Assembly: GCA_022601215.1 (NCBI GenBank)
Contig: JAHZIZ010000212.1
Coordinates: forward strand, 1 to 21,206
DNA: 21,206 bases
Direction: 5' to 3'
From: Bacteroidota bacterium
GTDB lineage: Bacteria > Bacteroidota > Bacteroidia > Flavobacteriales > Flavobacteriaceae
Shown here: positions 7,951 to 14,394 of the stretch, one piece after another
Layout of the letters: each line of letters begins with the position of its first letter
Numbering within the stretch: position 1 is the first letter of the stretch
Translations under genes and position numbers: made by a program
The notes under the pieces: generated by a model
Told to the model about the DNA's origin: nothing
The model's database searches: none
The model's input: the letters and a program-made list of their open reading frames with translations, nothing else

Positions 7951-8463
7951 ATGAAAAAAATCTTAGTAATCACCTCTATATTACTCACTTACTCTATGTC
8001 TGGACAACAAATCACACCCAAGGATGCTTTTCTTGAAAAATGGGACAATTCTAAAGCTTATCTCCTGGCCGTAGCCGAAGCAATGCCCGATTCGCTTTAC
8101 AATTATAAACCCACAGATAGACAAATGAGTTTTAAAGAACAGCTTATGCACATCAAAGGTAATATGGATTGGCTCAGTACTACCTATTTTTCGGAATTGG
8201 AATTCGAAAGAAAGAAAACACCTCCACCAAACACTAAAAAAGAAACTATTGCATTGATACAAGCCGCCTTTACCGCTACCTCCAAAAGAATTAAAAATAG
8301 TGCCGAGTCAAGTTTACAAGAAGAGGTGTCATTCTTTGCTGGCCCAAAGAGTAAACTTCAAATTCTAAATCTGCTTCAAGATCACGTCACGCATCACAGA
8401 GGTCAACTAATTGTATATCTCAACCTAAATGAAATTGAACCCCCACAATACGTGGGTTGGTGA
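7951..8463 (+). CDS. Exported DinB-like metal-binding protein
   Basis: This 170-residue protein has an N-terminal signal sequence (MKKILVITSILLTYSMSG, cleavage near residue 18-20) and then a four-helix DinB/YfiT-like fold. The three-histidine metal triad of that superfamily is visible: His67 in FKEQLMHIKGNMDWL, then His145 and His149 (or His148) in LLQDHVTHHRGQLIVYL. Members bind a divalent metal, and some act as thiol-dependent transferases or hydrolases; the substrate here is unknown. The signal sequence implies a periplasmic or lipid-side location, which separates it from cytoplasmic detoxification members. It is divergent from the hypothetical gene on its left across a 155-nt gap with no clear promoter. 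The CNNM gene follows after 45 nt. Confidence 0.87.
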   Translation: MKKILVITSILLTYSMSGQQITPKDAFLEKWDNSKAYLLAVAEAMPDSLYNYKPTDRQMSFKEQLMHIKGNMDWLSTTYFSELEFERKKTPPPNTKKETIALIQAAFTATSKRIKNSAESSLQEEVSFFAGPKSKLQILNLLQDHVTHHRGQLIVYLNLNEIEPPQYVGW

Positions 8464-8508
8464 TACTTCTCCAAATTTAGCTTACATTTATATCGTAAAA
8501 ATACGCGC

Positions 8509-9606
8509 ATGACCTTATTAATTGTTTACGCAATACTTTCTATCTTTTTTTCTTTTCTGTGTTCCATTTTGGAAGCGGCTCTTCTAAGTTTTACTCCTAC
8601 TCATTTAAAGATGAAAACTTCGGAAGGAAAGGGCTATGCGAGCACGCTTACCCAATTAAAAAAAGATATTGACAAACCACTTATTGCCATTTTAACCGTT
8701 AATACCATAGCTCATACAGTTGGCGCCATATTGGTAGGTAACCAGGCAGGAAAAATGGCTATAGAGAGTGGCTTTAATGTCTCCTTTCTTGGCTTTAATT
8801 TTGTCGCCATTATCTCGGCCATTATGACCATATTAATTTTAGTTGTTTCTGAAATTATTCCTAAAACTATTGGAGCCACCTACTGGAAAAGTTTAGGTAA
8901 ATTTACTGCTGTCTCTCTAAATGCGATTATTTTTCCGCTAAAATACACAGGAATTCTTTGGTTGCTTACCCTTACAACTAAACTAATTGGCAAGTCAGCA
9001 CATGTAAATACAATGAGTAGAGAAGAATTTGTAGTCATTACTGATACTGCACAACAGGAAGGTGTATTTGAAGAAAATGAGAGTACTGTGATAAAAAATT
9101 TGTTGGCATTTAAGTTGGTTCAAGCCAAAGATGTAATGACTCCTTTCCCGGTGGTCATTCTAGAAGATGAAACAAAAACATTACAAGAATTTTACAACGA
9201 GCACAAAAACCTTCGTTTTTCTCGTATCCCAATTTATAAAGACAAAACTCACAACATCACTGGTTTTGTTTTAAAGGATGATATACTGGAAGAAATGGTT
9301 GAAGAACATGCTAATAAAGCGCTTGGTGATTTAAAACGAGAGCTATTTGTGGTGGCAGCTCAAAAACCGTTACCAGAACTTTTCGAGACCTTTGTTAAAA
9401 ATAGAGCCCATATTGCACTGGTAGTAGATGAGTTTGGAAATACGATAGGTATTGTAACTATGGAGGATATCATTGAGACCCTACTAGGATTAGAAATTAT
9501 GGACGAAAGCGATGCAATAGAAGATATGCAAGCTGCGGCAAGGAAAAACTGGGAACGGAGAGCTCAGCGTATGGGCATTCAAATTGACGATGACATTAGC
9601 TCTTGA
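8509..9606 (+). CDS. CNNM-domain (DUF21) membrane protein with CBS pair
   Basis: This 365-residue inner-membrane protein belongs to the CNNM/CorC (old 'hemolysin C') group, linked to Mg2+ or Co2+ transport. Residues 1-25, about 58-85, 96-122 and 130-155 are hydrophobic and form the DUF21 domain. SFLCSILEAALLS and VVSEIIPKTIGATYW are its hallmark motifs. A CBS pair follows (about 205-330), with AKDVMTPFPVVILEDE, RFSRIPIYKDK and the closing VVDEFGNTIGIVTMEDIIETLLG. The usual C-terminal CorC_HlyC domain is absent, and the protein ends about 35 residues after the CBS pair. A weak promoter-like TTG-N23-TAcaTTTa lies at 8457-8490. Its stop overlaps the convergent kinase gene by 11 nt. Confidence 0.88.
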   Translation: MTLLIVYAILSIFFSFLCSILEAALLSFTPTHLKMKTSEGKGYASTLTQLKKDIDKPLIAILTVNTIAHTVGAILVGNQAGKMAIESGFNVSFLGFNFVAIISAIMTILILVVSEIIPKTIGATYWKSLGKFTAVSLNAIIFPLKYTGILWLLTLTTKLIGKSAHVNTMSREEFVVITDTAQQEGVFEENESTVIKNLLAFKLVQAKDVMTPFPVVILEDETKTLQEFYNEHKNLRFSRIPIYKDKTHNITGFVLKDDILEEMVEEHANKALGDLKRELFVVAAQKPLPELFETFVKNRAHIALVVDEFGNTIGIVTMEDIIETLLGLEIMDESDAIEDMQAAARKNWERRAQRMGIQIDDDISS

Positions 9607-11836
9607 TTTCCTCGACCTCAACTACCTTATTTAAGTTTCTTAAAATAGTGTTTAAAAACTGAGACACATCATAGGGCTTTAGAATAATATCGTTCATTCC
9701 CGCGTCCAATATGGTTTTTCTAATTTCTGCAACTTCTACTGCCGTCAAAGCAACAATAGGAGTATTGGTGTTGAATTTTCTAATTTGTTTTGTTGCTTCA
9801 ATTCCACTCATATTGGGCATGTGGATATCCATCAGAATAAGGTCGTAATTATAAGCACTCGCAAGCTCAATGGCTTCGATACCGTCACTGGCGAGATTGC
9901 ATTTAAAGTTTCGAGTCTCAAGAATCTTTTGAGTAATTTTTTGATTAATTCGGTTATCGTCTACCACCAAGATATGAAGGTTTTCACGTCGAACAATATT
10001 GATTAACTCTTCTTGATCTGATGCCGAAAGCTCTTCTAAGCCAGTAGTTAACGTGGCTTCTTCTAAAAGAAGACTAAAAGAAAACGTCGACCCTTTACCT
10101 ATCTCGCTATGCAGCTTAATTTCACTACCAAATAGATGGAGAAGCTTCCTAACAATGGTTAAACCAAGACCTGTACCTTGATAGTTATAATTCTTGTTTT
10201 GAACCTGCGAAAATTCTTCAAAAATAATCTTTTGTTTTTCTGGCGGAATCCCAATTCCATCATCCTTAATGGCAAACTTAGTTTTAAAAATGCCATTCTC
10301 ACTCTCTTCCTCAAGGGTAATGTCTATCCAGATATTTCCATTTTCGTTAAACTTAACGGCATTTCCAACAAGATTCATTAACACCTGAGAAAGGCGAACG
10401 GAGTCACTCTGAAAATATTCAGGTAAGCGTTCGTCAATACTAAGGTGTAATCTATTATGGTTTTGCTGGAGACTGAAGGCAAAAGAGTGCTTTATACTCT
10501 CGGCCAATTGAATCAATTTAAAAGGTGTTTTCTCTAACTGAATTCCATTGGCGTCCATCCTATTTAGCATTAAGACATCGTTAATCAATGCCAAGAGGTA
10601 ATCGGCCGAAAACTTCAAAGACTTTAAATCTTCCTTATGAGAAGACAATTGTTCATCTTCCATTAATATGGACGACAACCCTATAACTCCATACAAGGGG
10701 GTTCGTAACTCATGACTCACCGTAGAGAAAAAACGTGTTTTTAATCGGGATAAACGTTCTGCTTTGTTTTTAGCACGTGTCAATTCAAGGTTATTTTCAT
10801 ACAGTTTATTGACAAACTTTTTCCTACCTCTAAACAACAGTAAAATAGCAAAAAAGCCTACAAGACAAACAATAGAAGAAATTATAAATATGCTAGTCAA
10901 CTGACGTGATTTTTCAATCAATGCATCACCAAGAATCTGTTGTTGTAATGCACTATCCAAGTTCTTTTGATACTCCTCCACAGCAAATTTAGCACTCACC
11001 TCAACCATTTGCGCTTCTCTTTCTGTATCATGAATTTTCGCATCAAATTCATGCTGTTTTCTAAGGCTAGCGATGGCCATTCTCATTTGTCCTGTTTGCT
11101 CGTATACTTTTGCCAAATACTCATAGGACTCTGAAGCTTGATCCATATAATTTTCTGAAGTTGCTCTTTCGGCCGTCTCCTTCAAGGTCTTGGTAGCTAG
11201 TCCATTTAAGTTAGCATAATAATAATACCGCCCAAAGAGGATATCTAAATTTAAATCCAGAAGAGGATGTTGCTTTTTTAAAAGGCTATACTTTTTGGCT
11301 TTTCTTAAATATTCGATTGCTTTTTCGTGCTGTTTTGCATCTAAATAAGTCCAACCAATATTCATAAACTGAACCAGGTTTTCTTCCTCGCCATTACCAG
11401 AAACAACATTAACCTCTATAGCCTTTTCATAATACCATATGGATTTTTCAAAATTGGCCTCATTTTCTGCAACTACATTGCCGATATCGTTGTAAGCAGC
11501 AATAATCAAAGGATCATTTTGTATTAAAATAGCGTGCTCCAAACACTTTTCATAGTAATGCTTGGCCTTTATTGTATCTTTTATGGCATAATGTATTTGC
11601 CCTAAATCACTGTAGGCTCTAGTTACATACAAAGAATCTCCTTGTCTTTCCGCAAGTTGAAGTAATAAAGCACTGCTCTCTATTGCTTCCTTGTAATTGT
11701 AATTGTAAAAATGTGTGTTAGTTTGGCCCCATAGAATTGACAAGCTATCTTTCGATACTTGTTCATTTTGGGCATGAGATATAGTAACGCCACATAGCGA
11801 TACTAATAGCATCATGAAGGGGAAAATTAGACGCAT
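9596..11836 (-). CDS. TPR-containing hybrid histidine kinase with receiver domain
   Basis: This 746-residue membrane sensor kinase has a signal peptide at 1-22 (cleavage near SHAQ). TPR-like helical repeats in the periplasm (about 40-265) include AKHYYEKCLEHA, SIWYYEKAIEV and AIEYLRKAKKY. A transmembrane helix lies at about 315-335, then a short coiled segment. HisKA has FSTVSHELRTPLYGVIGL with phospho-acceptor His375. HATPase has the N box (NLVGNAVKFNENG), DDGIGI (525-530), and GTGLGL (554-559). The C-terminal receiver domain carries Asp626/Asp627, phospho-acceptor Asp670 in LILMDIHMPNMSG, Thr698 and Lys720. It should sense a periplasmic signal and relay phosphate His-Asp. No response regulator with a DNA-binding domain is adjacent, so the output partner is elsewhere. 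It is divergent from ogt. Confidence 0.95.
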   Translation of the reverse strand: MRLIFPFMMLLVSLCGVTISHAQNEQVSKDSLSILWGQTNTHFYNYNYKEAIESSALLLQLAERQGDSLYVTRAYSDLGQIHYAIKDTIKAKHYYEKCLEHAILIQNDPLIIAAYNDIGNVVAENEANFEKSIWYYEKAIEVNVVSGNGEEENLVQFMNIGWTYLDAKQHEKAIEYLRKAKKYSLLKKQHPLLDLNLDILFGRYYYYANLNGLATKTLKETAERATSENYMDQASESYEYLAKVYEQTGQMRMAIASLRKQHEFDAKIHDTEREAQMVEVSAKFAVEEYQKNLDSALQQQILGDALIEKSRQLTSIFIISSIVCLVGFFAILLLFRGRKKFVNKLYENNLELTRAKNKAERLSRLKTRFFSTVSHELRTPLYGVIGLSSILMEDEQLSSHKEDLKSLKFSADYLLALINDVLMLNRMDANGIQLEKTPFKLIQLAESIKHSFAFSLQQNHNRLHLSIDERLPEYFQSDSVRLSQVLMNLVGNAVKFNENGNIWIDITLEEESENGIFKTKFAIKDDGIGIPPEKQKIIFEEFSQVQNKNYNYQGTGLGLTIVRKLLHLFGSEIKLHSEIGKGSTFSFSLLLEEATLTTGLEELSASDQEELINIVRRENLHILVVDDNRINQKITQKILETRNFKCNLASDGIEAIELASAYNYDLILMDIHMPNMSGIEATKQIRKFNTNTPIVALTAVEVAEIRKTILDAGMNDIILKPYDVSQFLNTILRNLNKVVEVEEIKS

Positions 11837-11860
11837 AGTAGGTATTTAGGGGGAGGTAAA

Positions 11861-11887
11861 CATAAGTACATTTTTGCTTAAATGCAA
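11861..11887 (-). promoter_or_regulatory. Possible Bacteroidota-type promoter for the hybrid kinase
   Basis: On the minus strand TTG (11885-11887) is followed after 16 nt by TACTTATG (11861-11868). This matches the Bacteroidota -7 consensus TAnnTTTG at all but one fixed position. It ends 24 nt before the ATG at 11836. The match is short and the region is AT-rich, so chance is a real possibility. Confidence 0.22.
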
Positions 11888-11950
11888 TTAAATCAGTTAA
11901 TTGACAAGCATAGCTAGAAAAAATACGAGTAAACACGTATATTTAACCTA

Positions 11951-12424
11951 ATGGAACGAGTAGTTATAGATTCTCCTATAGGATTTTTAGAAATAAAAGG
12001 TGCAAAAGCTGGTCTTGTATCGGTAATATTTATGGATAATGAAGAAGCAATTTCAGCACATATTCCCGAAATACTTGTGACAACGGTGACGCAATTAAAA
12101 GAATATTTTAATAAAGAAAGAAGTTTGTTTCAGCTTACCCTAGCACCTGAAGGAACGCAATTTCAGCAAAAAGTATGGAAGGAACTACAGGAAATTCCAT
12201 TCGGTAAAACTACCAGTTATCAAAAAATGGCTAATGCTCTTGGCGACCCTAAAGTTATTCGGGCTGCCGCCTCAGCAAATGGTAAAAACCCCATCTCTAT
12301 TATCATTCCTTGTCATAGAGTAATAGGAACTGATGGCTCCCTCACAGGATACGCAGGTGGCTTACATCGTAAAAAATGGCTGCTAGCACATGAAAGTCCG
12401 GTAACACAAGGAGAATTGTTTTAA
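11951..12424 (+). CDS. ogt: Methylated-DNA--protein-cysteine methyltransferase
   Basis: This 157-residue single-use repair protein transfers the alkyl group from O6-alkylguanine (or O4-alkylthymine) in DNA to its own cysteine. The acceptor is Cys121 in ISIIIPCHRVIG, and the AAASANGKNPISI helix-turn and GYAGGLHRKKWLLAHE lie around it as in the Ogt/MGMT family. The DNA-binding part FQQKVWKELQEIPFGKTTSYQKMA is intact. The N-terminal domain is short, as in Ogt-type stand-alone proteins, and there is no AraC-like Ada domain. The gene is divergent from the kinase and precedes the serine hydrolase by only 3 nt, so they are likely co-transcribed. Naming it ogt rather than ada C-domain follows from its stand-alone architecture. 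Confidence 0.94.
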   Translation: MERVVIDSPIGFLEIKGAKAGLVSVIFMDNEEAISAHIPEILVTTVTQLKEYFNKERSLFQLTLAPEGTQFQQKVWKELQEIPFGKTTSYQKMANALGDPKVIRAAASANGKNPISIIIPCHRVIGTDGSLTGYAGGLHRKKWLLAHESPVTQGELF

Positions 12425-12427
12425 CTT

Positions 12428-13579
12428 ATGCTCATGAAATATCTCAAGAGGTTTTTTAAAGGATTTATTCTACTTATACTATCTTTAATTGTCTTAGCCT
12501 ATGCAACCGATTACGAGTACATCCTGAAAGGAGTACGCGTGGTGTATTTAACTGGACACACTACTGCCTATATTGATGATCACCCTCATTTTGAAAATGA
12601 AATTATTTCGTCAAGTGCTAAACCGGAACCTTGGATAAAACACAAGGACTATAACCGCACCATTGCTTCAGAAAAGCTTACCGCGACCAATAAGGATCTA
12701 GGAACCACTGCTTTTCTTGTTATCAAAAATGACAGCCTGTGGTATGAAGAATATGCGGCGGGTTATGATTCCTCATCCCAAACCAATTCTTTTTCAATGG
12801 CAAAAAGTATTACATCTGCCCTTTTAGGAAAGGCAATACAGGATGGTTATATAACAAGTATTAAACAACCTATTAGTGACTTCTTTCCGCAATACGAAGG
12901 AACTAATACAACCGTGGGCGATTTATCCTCTATGGCTTCAGGTCTCGATTGGGAAGAAAGCTATACCAGCCCTTTTAGTGTTACTGCTCGAGCCTATTAT
13001 GATGACAACCTCGCGGAAACTATACTTAATCAAAAGGTAGTTGAAAAACCAGGAGAATCGTTCAAATATCTTAGCGGAAACACCCAATTGCTTGCCATTC
13101 TTTTAGAAAAAGCTACAAATAAGAAGTTAGCGAATTACCTTTCTGAAAGTTTTATAGAACCTATGGGTTTTGAACACAATGCTCTTTGGCAGGTTGATGA
13201 TAGTGAAAATCGTCTAGTAAAGGCATATTGTTGTATCGCGACAAATGCCAGAGATTTTGCTCGCTTTGGAAAACTTTATAAAAACTTTGGAAAATGGAAT
13301 ACAAAGCAATTATTAGATTCTTCTTTTGTAGCCAGATCTATTCAAGCGCGTTTTCCTGAAAGCCCAGAATATGGTTACGGTTTTTGGCTTAGCAATCATC
13401 TTAATAAGAATATTTTTGTCATGAGAGGTATTCTTGGTCAATATGTAATTACCATACCTGAAGATGACATAATTATCGTCCGTTTAGGACATCAAAGAGG
13501 AAGCTTTGTCGGAAAACCCTTTACAAATGACTTTTATATTTACGTAGAGGAGGCCTATAAAATGCTTGCTGCTAATTAA
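12428..13579 (+). CDS. Membrane-anchored serine hydrolase, beta-lactamase / penicillin-binding fold
   Basis: This 383-residue protein has an N-terminal hydrophobic anchor at about 8-26 (RFFKGFILLILSLIVLAYA), which places the enzyme in the periplasm on the inner membrane. The class C beta-lactamase-like (PF00144) signatures are the SxxK nucleophile SMAK (Ser123, Lys126), the second motif with Tyr214 in KYLSGNTQLL, and RGILGQYV near residue 335-342 in the place of the third (K/H-x-G) motif. Such proteins include esterases, D-aminopeptidases and carboxypeptidases, and the substrate cannot be told from sequence. It is unlikely to be a resistance beta-lactamase. ATGs at 12428 and 12434 are both possible starts. 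It directly follows ogt with a 3-nt gap. Confidence 0.9.
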   Translation: MLMKYLKRFFKGFILLILSLIVLAYATDYEYILKGVRVVYLTGHTTAYIDDHPHFENEIISSSAKPEPWIKHKDYNRTIASEKLTATNKDLGTTAFLVIKNDSLWYEEYAAGYDSSSQTNSFSMAKSITSALLGKAIQDGYITSIKQPISDFFPQYEGTNTTVGDLSSMASGLDWEESYTSPFSVTARAYYDDNLAETILNQKVVEKPGESFKYLSGNTQLLAILLEKATNKKLANYLSESFIEPMGFEHNALWQVDDSENRLVKAYCCIATNARDFARFGKLYKNFGKWNTKQLLDSSFVARSIQARFPESPEYGYGFWLSNHLNKNIFVMRGILGQYVITIPEDDIIIVRLGHQRGSFVGKPFTNDFYIYVEEAYKMLAAN

Positions 13580-13628
13580 AAATTTTGTAGTTTTAAAATC
13601 CACTCCCCTCTTTTAAATTTCATAAGTT

Positions 13629-14342
13629 ATGTTGAAAAGAATCACTCTTGAGCATATCCTGTTCTTGGACATTGAGACGGTCCCCATTTTTGAAAACTAC
13701 AACCAATTAGATGAGAATTCAAAATTACTTTGGGAACAAAAAACAAAGTACCAACGAAAAGAAACGTATACTCCTGAAAAATTTTATGATCGCGCTGGAA
13801 TCTGGGCCGAATTTGGAAGAATAGTTTGTATCAGTGTGGGGTACTTTGCTCCCAAAGCGGAAGTCCGAAGTTTTAGAGTGACCAGTTTTCATGGAGAAGA
13901 AAAAGCTATTTTAAAAGAATTCAAAATCCTATTAGAGACACATTTTAACAAACCTCAGCACTTACTTTGTGCACATAATGGGAAGGAATTCGATTTTCCT
14001 TTCATCGCTCGGCGAATGATTATTCATGGAATTGATCTTCCGTTTAAATTGAATCTCTTTGGAAAAAAACCTTGGGAAGTTCCACACCTAGACACTCTAG
14101 AACTATGGAAATTCGGTGATTATAAAACATTCACTTCTCTTAAGTTAATGGCCCATGTTTTAGGAATTCCCTCTCCAAAAGATGACATTGATGGAAGCCA
14201 AGTACGAGATGTCTTTTATCTAGAAAAAGACATTGATCGCATTATTACGTATTGCGAAAAAGACACCATCACCGTCGCACAGATATTTTTAAAGCTTCGA
14301 AATGAACCCATTTTGGAAGAAGGAGAAGTACTTTCGGTATAA
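13629..14342 (+). CDS. PolB-like 3'-5' exonuclease (DEDDy type)
   Basis: This 237-residue cytoplasmic protein belongs to the RNase H-like exonuclease group related to the proofreading domain of family B DNA polymerases, and it lacks a polymerase domain. Exo I is ILFLDIETVP (Asp14, Glu16), Exo II is LLCAHNGKEFDFPFIARR (Asp122), and Exo III is ITYCEKDTITV (Tyr208, Asp212), which gives the DEDDy metal-binding set. LDTLELWKFGDYKTFTSLKLMAHVLGIPSPKDDIDG is the family's central region. It probably trims single-stranded or mismatched 3' ends in DNA repair, which is inference from the family. It follows the serine hydrolase by 49 nt and lies near ogt. The stop at 14340-14342 runs into the hairpin region shared with the converging protease gene. 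Confidence 0.88.
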   Translation: MLKRITLEHILFLDIETVPIFENYNQLDENSKLLWEQKTKYQRKETYTPEKFYDRAGIWAEFGRIVCISVGYFAPKAEVRSFRVTSFHGEEKAILKEFKILLETHFNKPQHLLCAHNGKEFDFPFIARRMIIHGIDLPFKLNLFGKKPWEVPHLDTLELWKFGDYKTFTSLKLMAHVLGIPSPKDDIDGSQVRDVFYLEKDIDRIITYCEKDTITVAQIFLKLRNEPILEEGEVLSV

Positions 14343-14368
14343 AAAAAACCCGCCTCTTTCGAAGCGGG
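14341..14368 (-). terminator. Intrinsic terminator of the M43 protease gene
   Basis: On the minus strand a hairpin with stem CCCGC/GCGGG (14349-14353 with 14364-14368, with further pairing at 14355-14356/14361-14362) is followed by eight T residues from the A run at 14341-14348. It lies 27 nt after the M43 stop codon. On the plus strand the hairpin lacks a T run, so it acts mainly on the protease transcript, although it begins right at the exonuclease stop. Confidence 0.8.
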
Positions 14369-14394
14369 ATTCCAATTTATCTATTTATTCTTCA

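Noticed and set aside
12428..13579. Antibiotic-resistance beta-lactamase
   Set aside because: It has the SxxK fold motifs, but the membrane anchor, atypical third motif and housekeeping context fit a generic serine hydrolase.
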